DNA from: Streptomyces sp. NBC_01341 | GTDB taxonomy: Bacteria; Actinomycetota; Actinomycetes; Streptomycetales; Streptomycetaceae | Assembly (NCBI RefSeq): GCF_035946055.1 | Contig: NZ_CP108364.1 | Location: 4,278,001 to 4,342,000, forward strand | Direction: 5' to 3' | Length of the DNA: 64,000 nucleotides | Shown: positions 57,988 to 64,000 of the stretch, piece after piece | Numbering within the stretch: the first letter of the stretch is position 1 | Layout of the letters: every line of letters starts with the position of its first letter | Made by a program: the position numbers and the translations under genes | Notes under the pieces: model-generated | Database searches by the model: none | What the model saw: only the letters and a program-made list of their open reading frames with translations | Told to the model about the DNA's origin: nothing

Positions 57988-58875
57988 GTGACTGGATCGA
58001 CTGGAACGCTCGTACTCGCAGGGACCCCCATCGGCGACGTGGCGGACGCCCCGCCACGGCTCGCCGCCGAGCTGGAGACGGCCGACGTCGTGGCCGCCGA
58101 GGACACCCGGCGGCTGCGCCGGCTCACCCAGGCGCTGGGCATCCACACGACGGGGCGTGTCGTCTCCTACTTCGAGGGCAACGAGTCGGCGCGTACGCCG
58201 GAACTCGTCGAGGCGCTGGCCGGCGGCGCGCGCGTCCTGCTGGTCACCGACGCGGGCATGCCGTCCGTCTCCGACCCCGGTTACCGGCTCGTGGCCGCCG
58301 CCGTGGAGCGGGACATCAAGGTCACCGCCGTCCCGGGCCCGTCGGCGGTGCTGACCGCCCTCGCGCTGTCGGCCCTGCCCGTGGACCGCTTCTGCTTCGA
58401 GGGCTTCCTGCCGCGCAAGGCGGGGGAGCGGCTCGGGAAGCTGCGCGAGGTCGCGGACGAGCGCCGCACGATGGTCTTCTTCGAGGCTCCGCACCGGCTG
58501 GACGACACCCTGGCCGCGATGGCCGAGGTGTTCGGCGCGGAGCGCAGGGCGGCCGTGTGCCGCGAGCTGACCAAGACGTACGAGGAAGTGAAGCGCGGCT
58601 CCCTGGGCGATCTGGCGGTCTGGGCGGCCGACGGTGTGCGCGGTGAGATCACCGTCGTCGTCGAGGGCGCGACGGACTCGGGGAACGAGGGACTGGACGC
58701 CGCCGAGCTGGTGCGCAGGGTGCAGGTGCGCGAGGAGGCGGGGGAGCGGCGCAAGGAGGCCATCGCGGCGGTCGCCGCCGAGGCAGGGCTGCCCAAGCGC
58801 GAGGTGTTCGATGCGGTGGTCGCGGCAAAGAACGCGGCTCGGACCGGCCAGGCGGAGGGCAAGGGACTAGCCTGA
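57988..58875 (+). CDS. rsmI: 16S rRNA (cytidine-1402-2'-O)-methyltransferase
   Basis: A 295-aa SAM-dependent tetrapyrrole-methylase-fold enzyme that methylates C1402 in the ribosomal P site. Family marks are LVLAGTPIGDVADAPPRLAAELETADVVAAEDTRRLRRL, SYFEGNE, VLLVTDAGMPSVSDPGYRLVAAAVE, VPGPSAVLTALALSALPVDRFCFEGFLPRK and FFEAPHRLDDTL. GTG 57988 (VTGSTGTLV) is favoured, since ggagg lies nine bases upstream; ATG 57979 is directly next to that site. Divergent from pmt with 62 bp between starts. Confidence 0.93.
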   Translation: MTGSTGTLVLAGTPIGDVADAPPRLAAELETADVVAAEDTRRLRRLTQALGIHTTGRVVSYFEGNESARTPELVEALAGGARVLLVTDAGMPSVSDPGYRLVAAAVERDIKVTAVPGPSAVLTALALSALPVDRFCFEGFLPRKAGERLGKLREVADERRTMVFFEAPHRLDDTLAAMAEVFGAERRAAVCRELTKTYEEVKRGSLGDLAVWAADGVRGEITVVVEGATDSGNEGLDAAELVRRVQVREEAGERRKEAIAAVAAEAGLPKREVFDAVVAAKNAARTGQAEGKGLA

Positions 58876-59044
58876 ATGTAAAGCCCGAGCCGCGTTCCGG
58901 GCCCTTTGTCCATGGATCGGCCAAAACCGTTCCAACACTCGGCAGACCTGGTGCGCTGCCGCCGGTGGAGGCGTCCACTTGAGGGTGGAACGCACCATCC
59001 GGAGTGCTTGTCCGGAGTGCTTCTCCGCTGACAAGGGAGCAGGC

Positions 59045-59437
59045 ATGAGTGAGATCGCAGCAACCACCGTGCACGAGGCGTACGCGTTCGCCTGCATGAG
59101 GTGCGGGCACGGCTGGGAGCAGGCCTACGAGATAGAGCACCACGTCGACGGCTCGGGCAACGCCTTCGTGGTCTACAAGGCGGACGGGGAGCGCGTGCCG
59201 TCGCCGCTGTCCACTCCCGCCTGCGCCAACTGCGGCGGCCACGTGGTCCGGATCATGCGCGCCGGCCGGGTCTCCTCGGTCCAGCAGCTGCTCCGGGCCC
59301 AGCAGGCGCCGCGTCCGCGCAAGACCGGTGGCGGGGAGGCCGACGAGGAGATGGCCGTCGCGGCCGTGCGGGCCCCCGGGCCCGATGCGCACCACTGGCA
59401 CCTGTCCGACCTGCTGCGCCCCTTCCACCGCCGGTGA
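59045..59437 (+). CDS. Zinc-ribbon protein conserved in Streptomyces
   Basis: A 130-aa soluble protein. FACMRCGHGWEQAYEIEHHVDGSGNAFVVYKADGERVPSPLSTPACANCGGHVVRIMR contains two C-x-x-C knuckles (C17/C20 and C60/C63) that would bind one zinc. The C-terminal half is a charged linker ending in HHWHLSDLLRPFHRR, a conserved-looking short tail. ATG 59045 follows aagggagcagg. Between rsmI and tatD on the same strand, probably its own unit. Function unknown. Confidence 0.8.
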   Translation: MSEIAATTVHEAYAFACMRCGHGWEQAYEIEHHVDGSGNAFVVYKADGERVPSPLSTPACANCGGHVVRIMRAGRVSSVQQLLRAQQAPRPRKTGGGEADEEMAVAAVRAPGPDAHHWHLSDLLRPFHRR

Positions 59438-59471
59438 GAGGGACGGCCCGTGCCCTCGTAGAGTCGGGGGC

Positions 59472-60338
59472 ATGAGCCGTACCGAAGCCCCGCCGCTCCC
59501 CGAACCCCTCAGGGTTCCGGTCGCCGATTCGCACACCCATCTGGACATGCAGGACGGAACCGTCGAGGAGGGCCTGGCCCGCGCCGCGGCGGTCAACGTC
59601 ACCGCGGTCGTCCAGGTGGGCTGTGACGTGAAGGGCTCGCAATGGGCCGCCGAGACCGCCGCCGTCCACCCGTCCGTCCACGCCTCGGTCGCCCTGCACC
59701 CCAACGAGGCGCCCCGCATCGTGCACGGGGACCCCGAGGGATCGTCCCGCCAGGGCGCGCGGGAGCCCGGCGGGAAGGCGGCACTCGACGAGGCGCTCGC
59801 CGAGATCGACGCGCTGGCCGCACTCGGACACGTCCGCGCCGTCGGCGAGACCGGCCTGGACTACTTCCGTACGGGCCCCGAGGGCATGGCCGCCCAGGAG
59901 GAGTCCTTCCGGGCGCACATCGAGATCGCGAAGCGGCACGGCAAGGCCCTGGTCATCCACGACCGGGAGGCCCACGCGGACGTGCTGCGCATCCTCGCGG
60001 ACGCGGGTGCACCGGAGCGGACCGTCTTCCACTGCTACTCCGGGGACGCCGAGATGGCCCGGATCTGCGCGGCGGCCGGCTACTTCATGTCGTTCGCCGG
60101 CAACGTGACCTTCAAGAACGCGCAGCCGTTGCGGGACGCGCTGGCCGTCGCCCCGGCCGAGCTGGTGCTCGTCGAGACCGACGCGCCGTTCCTCACCCCC
60201 GCCCCGTACCGCGGCCGGCCCAACGCGCCGTACCTCATTCCGGTCACGCTGCGCGCGATGGCCGAGGTGCGGGGCACCGACGAGGACACCCTGGCCGCCG
60301 CCGTCTACGACAACACCGCGCGGGCGTTCGACTTCTGA
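59472..60338 (+). CDS. tatD: TatD family metal-dependent hydrolase/DNase
   Basis: A 288-aa TIM-barrel nuclease. Metal ligands appear in VADSHTHLDM (H-x-H), AVGETGLDYFR (Glu), KALVIHDREAHADVL (His), VFHCYSGDAEMA (His) and VLVETDAPFLTP (Asp). The AALHPNEA-like segment reads SVALHPNEAPRI. ATG 59472 lies 35 bp after the zinc-ribbon gene. It begins the conserved actinobacterial order tatD-(Rpf-like)-ksgA-ispE. Confidence 0.93.
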   Translation: MSRTEAPPLPEPLRVPVADSHTHLDMQDGTVEEGLARAAAVNVTAVVQVGCDVKGSQWAAETAAVHPSVHASVALHPNEAPRIVHGDPEGSSRQGAREPGGKAALDEALAEIDALAALGHVRAVGETGLDYFRTGPEGMAAQEESFRAHIEIAKRHGKALVIHDREAHADVLRILADAGAPERTVFHCYSGDAEMARICAAAGYFMSFAGNVTFKNAQPLRDALAVAPAELVLVETDAPFLTPAPYRGRPNAPYLIPVTLRAMAEVRGTDEDTLAAAVYDNTARAFDF

Positions 60339-60499
60339 CCGCGGACGGGCCGCCCACTGCGCGCGGTCCCGGGCACACCGGGCGGCACCTGATCTCCGAA
60401 CGTGGACACGTTGGGTAATCGTACGACTTTGGAGGGTGACCTCTCCTCGGTTATCGTGCCCGCGCAACGGGGTCGGCAGGCCGGAGCTTCTGGAGCGTC

Positions 60500-61078
60500 G
60501 TGGGCCATTCGCAGGGCAGTCACCGCGCACCGCGCGGCAGTCGGCGTACGGTGCAGGCCCCGCCCCGGGTCCCCGCCCCCGCGCCGCCCCGCTCGCTCCC
60601 GTCGCGTGCCTTCCACGAGGAGCGGACGATCGTCGCCGCCCTGTGGCCGGCCCGCTCGCCGGTGCACGATCCGACGATGCTGGACACGCCGCTGGTGCCC
60701 CGCCCGGCAGCCGCGCGGGAAGAACCCGCCCCACGCCGGGGCGGCGGGCACCGGGCCGCCGGGCGAGGCGCCCCGGAGAGCCTGCGGCGGCTCGTCCCGC
60801 GGGCCCTCGTCGTCGTGGTCCTGGCCGGCGGCACCGCCGCGTTCCTCGCCCAGGACAAGGCCGTCCGGGTCAGTGTCGACGGGACGTCGCGCACCCTGCA
60901 CACCTTCGCCGACGACGTCGGGGAACTCCTCGACTCCGAGGGCGTCGTCGTCGGCACCCGTGACGTCGTCGCCCCGGCGCCGGGCACCGGACTGGACGAC
61001 GGCGACGAGGTCGTCGTCCGGCGGGAGGCGCGCGGGCCCGGGCCGGGTGGCGGTCCCCGGGCCCCACGGCGGCCGTAG
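60500..61078 (+). CDS. Shortened Rpf/YabE-type membrane protein with a single DUF348 domain
   Basis: A 192-aa protein. N-terminal Pro/Arg-rich ~90 residues, TM or signal helix (RALVVVVLAGGTAAFLAQ, about 101-118), then one ubiquitin-like DUF348 repeat: KAVRVSVDGTSRTLHTFADDVGELLDSEGVVVGTRDVVAPAPGTGLDDGDEVVVRR. Full-length members of this family at the same position between tatD and ksgA carry two or three DUF348 repeats, a G5 domain and a transglycosylase (resuscitation-promoting) domain. Here the frame ends right after the first repeat with a Gly/Pro/Arg tail, ten bases before ksgA, so the catalytic end is missing. GTG 60500 is the assumed start. Confidence 0.75.
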   Translation: MGHSQGSHRAPRGSRRTVQAPPRVPAPAPPRSLPSRAFHEERTIVAALWPARSPVHDPTMLDTPLVPRPAAAREEPAPRRGGGHRAAGRGAPESLRRLVPRALVVVVLAGGTAAFLAQDKAVRVSVDGTSRTLHTFADDVGELLDSEGVVVGTRDVVAPAPGTGLDDGDEVVVRREARGPGPGGGPRAPRRP

Positions 61079-61087
61079 GCTTAACGG

Positions 61088-62023
61088 GTGAGCACCACAG
61101 AGCCCGACGCCCTCCTGGGCCCCGCAGACATCCGCGAGCTGGCCGCAGCGCTGGGCGTACGCCCCACGAAGCAGCGCGGCCAGAACTTCGTCATCGACGC
61201 CAACACGGTCCGCAGGATCGTACGGACCGCCGAGGTGCGGCCCGACGACGTGGTGGTCGAGGTCGGGCCCGGCCTGGGTTCGCTGACCCTGGCCCTCCTG
61301 GAGGCGGCCGACCGGGTCGTCGCCGTGGAGATCGACGACGTGCTCGCGGGTGCCCTGCCGGCCACCGTCGCCGCGCGCCTGCCGGAGCGGGCCGGCCGCT
61401 TCGACCTGGTCCACTCCGACGCGATGCTCGTGACGGAACTGCCCGGCCCGGCGCCGACCGCACTCGTCGCGAACCTGCCCTACAACGTCGCCGTGCCGGT
61501 GCTGCTCACGATGCTGGAGCGCTTCCCCACCATCGAGCGGACGCTCGTGATGGTGCAGGCCGAGGTCGCGGACCGGCTGGCCGCCCGGCCGGGCAACAAG
61601 GTCTACGGTGTGCCGTCGGTGAAGGCCAACTGGTACGCCGACGTCAAGCGCGCCGGGTCGATCGGCCGCACGGTGTTCTGGCCCGCGCCGAACGTCGACT
61701 CCGGGCTGGTGTCCCTGGTGCGCCGCGCCGAGCCCGTCCGGACCACCGCGAGCAGGGCCGAGGTGTTCGCCGTGGTGGACGCGGCCTTCGCCCAGCGCCG
61801 CAAGACACTGCGCGCCGCCCTCGCCGGCTGGGCGGGCTCCGCCCCCGGGGCCGAGGAGGCCCTGGTCGCGGCGGGCATCTCGCCGCAGGCCCGGGGCGAG
61901 ATGCTCACCGTCGAGGAGTTCGCCGCCATCGCCGAGAACAAGCCGTCGGGTGCGAACCCTTCGGGTGCGAAGCCTTCGGGCACCGGCCGGCCGGACGCCG
62001 GGACCTCCGGGAGCAGCGAGTGA
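61088..62023 (+). CDS. ksgA: 16S rRNA dimethyladenosine transferase
   Basis: A 311-aa SAM-dependent enzyme that dimethylates A1518 and A1519 in 16S r[24 protein letters not shown] opens it, [17 protein letters not shown] is SAM motif I, VVAVEIDD motif [18 protein letters not shown] the catalytic N-L-P-Y, and [21 protein letters not shown] with [17 protein letters not shown] the RNA-binding part. The GTG start follows the previous stop by ten bases. The C-terminus has three near-tandem PSGxN/K units before the ispE overlap, a lineage-specific addition. Confidence 0.95.
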   Translation: MSTTEPDALLGPADIRELAAALGVRPTKQRGQNFVIDANTVRRIVRTAEVRPDDVVVEVGPGLGSLTLALLEAADRVVAVEIDDVLAGALPATVAARLPERAGRFDLVHSDAMLVTELPGPAPTALVANLPYNVAVPVLLTMLERFPTIERTLVMVQAEVADRLAARPGNKVYGVPSVKANWYADVKRAGSIGRTVFWPAPNVDSGLVSLVRRAEPVRTTASRAEVFAVVDAAFAQRRKTLRAALAGWAGSAPGAEEALVAAGISPQARGEMLTVEEFAAIAENKPSGANPSGAKPSGTGRPDAGTSGSSE

Positions 62024-62925
62024 GCGTCACCGTCCGCGTGGCCGCCAAGGTCAACGCCCAGCTCGCCGTCGGCGCCCCCAGGCCCGACGGCTTCCACGAC
62101 CTGGCGAACGTCTTCCTCGCCGTCGGCCTGTACGACGAGGTCACCGTCACCCCGGCCGACGCGCTGCGGATCACCTGTTCCGGGCCGGACGCCGCGCAGG
62201 TACCGCTCGACGCCACGAACCTCGCGGCACGCGCCGCGATCGCCCTGGCGGCCCGGCGTGGCATCGCCCCCGACGTGCACATCCACATCGCCAAGGACAT
62301 CCCCGTCGCGGGCGGCATGGCCGGCGGCAGCGCCGACGGCGCCGCCGCGCTGCTCGCCTGCGACGCCCTGTGGTCCACCGGCGCGTCCCGGGAGGAGCTC
62401 CTGGAGATCTGCGCCGAACTGGGCAGCGACGTGCCGTTCAGCCTGATCGGCGGTGCGGCACTCGGGGTCGGCCGGGGCGAACGGCTGACCCCCGTCGAGG
62501 TCGGCGGCACCTTCCACTGGGTCTTCGCCGTCGCCGACGGGGGGCTCTCCACCCCGGCCGTGTACGGCGAGTTCGACCGCCTCACCGCGGGCACCGGCGT
62601 GCCCGAACCGGCCGCGTCGGCCGCGCTGCTCGACGCCCTGCGCTCGGGTGACGCCACCGCGCTGGCGGACGCCCTCGGCAACGACCTCCAGGCCGCGGCG
62701 CTCTCCCTGCGCCCCTCGCTGGCGGACACCCTTGCCGCCGGTACCGAGGCGGGCGCCCTGGCCGCCCTGGTCTCGGGCTCCGGCCCGACCACGGCGTTCC
62801 TCGTCGCGGACGAGGAGTCGGCGCACAAGGTGGCCGACGCACTGCTGGCGTCGGGCACGTGCCGCAGTGCCCGGGTGGCGCTGTCGCCCGCTCCGGGAGC
62901 CACGGTCGTCGGGATCGCCGCCTGA
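62020..62925 (+). CDS. ispE: 4-diphosphocytidyl-2-C-methyl-D-erythritol kinase
   Basis: A 301-aa GHMP kinase of the MEP isoprenoid pathway. [31 protein letters not shown] (K-N-x-x-L...RxDGxH), the ATP loop [43 protein letters not shown] (S-D-V-P-F) and the C-terminal [12 protein letters not shown] are all present. GTG start overlaps the ksgA stop (GTGA), so expression is coupled. Confidence 0.95.
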   Translation: MSVTVRVAAKVNAQLAVGAPRPDGFHDLANVFLAVGLYDEVTVTPADALRITCSGPDAAQVPLDATNLAARAAIALAARRGIAPDVHIHIAKDIPVAGGMAGGSADGAAALLACDALWSTGASREELLEICAELGSDVPFSLIGGAALGVGRGERLTPVEVGGTFHWVFAVADGGLSTPAVYGEFDRLTAGTGVPEPAASAALLDALRSGDATALADALGNDLQAAALSLRPSLADTLAAGTEAGALAALVSGSGPTTAFLVADEESAHKVADALLASGTCRSARVALSPAPGATVVGIAA

Positions 62926-62998
62926 CACCCGGTACTCAGACGGGAATTGAGTACGGCCGCGCTCCCGGGAGCCCACCGCTCGGCGCGACCGTACTCCC

Positions 62999-64000
62999 AT
63001 GGGATCAAGTGTTCGTGAACTGGCCGGGGCCACGCCCGTCACCCGGGACCGCTACATCGACCTGCTGCGCGTCGTCTCGCTCGGCACCGTCGTCCTCGGC
63101 CACTGGCTGATGGCGGCCGTCACCACCGGCGGGGTCGACAACCTCCTCGCCGTCGTGCCCGGCCTCCAACCGCTCACCTGGCTGCTGCAGATCATGCCGG
63201 TGTTCTTCTTCGTCGGCGGCTTCTCGCACGCGCTGTCCTACCGGTCGCTGCTGCGCAGGCGGCCGGAGGGTTCCACGGACCCGGTGTACGCCGCCTTCCT
63301 GCGGGCCCGCCTGCAACGCCTGCTGCGGCCCACCATGGTGTTCGTCCTGGTGTGGGGTGCCGCCGCGCTCGTACTCCAACTCCTCGGCTCCGGCGGCGGG
63401 CTGACCGGGGTGACGCTCCGGCTGGTGACCCAGCCGCTCTGGTTCATCGGGGTCTACCTGGCCATGGTCGCCTTCACCCCGGCGCTGCTGGGACTGCACG
63501 ACCGTTACGGCTGGGGGGCGTTCGCCGCACTGGCCTCGGCCGCCGTGGCCGTCGACGTGCTGCGCTTCGCCGCCGGTGTCCCGTACGTCGAGTTCCTCAA
63601 CTTCGCCTTCGTCTGGCTCGCGGTGCACCAGCTCGGTTTCCTGCGGGCCGACGGGCGGATCGCCCGGCCCGCGCTCCTCGCCGGCGCGGGACTCACCGCG
63701 GCCGTGGCGCTCGTGGCCCTCGGGCCGTATCCGCTGTCCATGGTCGGCATGCCCGGCGAGAAGATCAGCAACATGGCGCCGCCCACCCTCGCCCTGCTCT
63801 GCCACGGCCTCTGGCTGGTCGGGGCGGTCGAGCTGCTGCGGGCGCGCGGAGCCCGGCTGGTCGCCAGGCCCCGCGTCCGGGCCACCGTCGTGGCCGCCAA
63901 CGGAGTCGCGATGACCGCGTTCCTGTGGCATCTCACCGCGATGCTCGGGGTGTACGGCGCGATGCTCGCCCTAGGGGTTCCGCTGCCCGATCCGGCCACC
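62999..64000 (+). CDS. Acyltransferase 3 (OafA/YrhL-type) membrane protein, 3' end outside window
   Basis: The first 334 residues of a polytopic O-acyltransferase. After a short N-terminus comes DRYIDLLRVVSLGTVVLGHWLM, which holds the R and H (R-x-x-x-x-x-G-H) typical of the family. VFFFVGGFSHALSYRS and FLRARLQRLLRPTMVFVLVW follow, then about eight TM segments through MTAFLWHLTAMLGVYGAMLAL. Such proteins acetylate or acylate cell-surface glycans or antibiotics. ATG 62999 is 73 bases after ispE. No stop before base 64000. Confidence 0.88.
   Translation, partial: MGSSVRELAGATPVTRDRYIDLLRVVSLGTVVLGHWLMAAVTTGGVDNLLAVVPGLQPLTWLLQIMPVFFFVGGFSHALSYRSLLRRRPEGSTDPVYAAFLRARLQRLLRPTMVFVLVWGAAALVLQLLGSGGGLTGVTLRLVTQPLWFIGVYLAMVAFTPALLGLHDRYGWGAFAALASAAVAVDVLRFAAGVPYVEFLNFAFVWLAVHQLGFLRADGRIARPALLAGAGLTAAVALVALGPYPLSMVGMPGEKISNMAPPTLALLCHGLWLVGAVELLRARGARLVARPRVRATVVAANGVAMTAFLWHLTAMLGVYGAMLALGVPLPDPAT

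Noticed and set aside
60339-60499. ydaO-type c-di-AMP riboswitch before the Rpf-like gene
   Set aside because: Considered because some Streptomyces rpf genes have one; the 161-bp leader shows no recognisable conserved core.

Overview
The window is high-GC Streptomyces chromosome. The evidence is the codon usage, the many GTG/TTG starts, and a gene order typical of a Streptomyces core region: hrdD sigma factor, galU-moeA/glp-moaC-mog-GNAT-sepX, an SsgA-like protein, pmt/rsmI, and tatD-ksgA-ispE. No rRNA, CRISPR array or replication origin was seen. One tRNA (Ala, anticodon CGC) is present.

Layout. (a) 1-13.8 kb is core and regulatory: the 3' part of a DHA2-type exporter, a MarR regulator, a class III extradiol dioxygenase, a GNAT enzyme, hrdD behind a sigma-R-type promoter, a WYL regulator, a Streptomyces-specific hypothetical, a NylC-like P1 peptidase, a SAF-domain protein, MTA phosphorylase, an FmdB zinc ribbon, an MFS transporter and a CPA1 antiporter. 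(b) 14-22.8 kb holds a penicillin-acylase-family enzyme, 5-formyl-THF cyclo-ligase, and a cluster (galU, MoeA/gephyrin-like glp, moaC, mog, GNAT, sepX/glpR) that mixes molybdenum-cofactor and cell-division genes. (c) 22.85-33.3 kb is an accessory island just downstream of tRNA-Ala. Two 155-bp near-identical direct repeats bound about 8 kb. Inside are a decayed transposase-like gene and a four-gene overlapping operon encoding an SseB-like protein, a WXG-like partner, a 1615-aa Rhs/YD-repeat protein with an N-terminal type VII secretion region and an ADP-ribosyltransferase-like C-terminus, and a 109-aa candidate immunity protein that looks like an EF-Tu domain II barrel. A 607-aa SUKH-type protein lies just outside the repeats. 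(d) 33.6-44.6 kb: SAM-methyltransferase, GNAT, exonuclease III, MerR plus a Baeyer-Villiger monooxygenase/hydrolase/SDR operon, a small charged protein, a tricorn protease and a TetR regulator. (e) 44.7-53.7 kb: MMPL transporter, SsgA-like protein, an ECF nickel/cobalt importer behind a Nur-box-like palindrome, serine hydrolase, SDR, GNAT and DMT transporter. (f) 53.7-64 kb: YbaK deacylase, penicillin-binding protein, protein O-mannosyltransferase, rsmI, zinc-ribbon protein, tatD, a shortened Rpf-type DUF348 protein, ksgA, ispE and a partial acyltransferase-3 gene.

The most interesting unit is the Rhs operon. The toxin-like domain resembles ADP-ribosyltransferases and the translationally coupled downstream protein resembles a translation-factor barrel, which suggests (inference only) immunity by target mimicry. 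All functional calls rest on reading motifs by eye; no database search was run.
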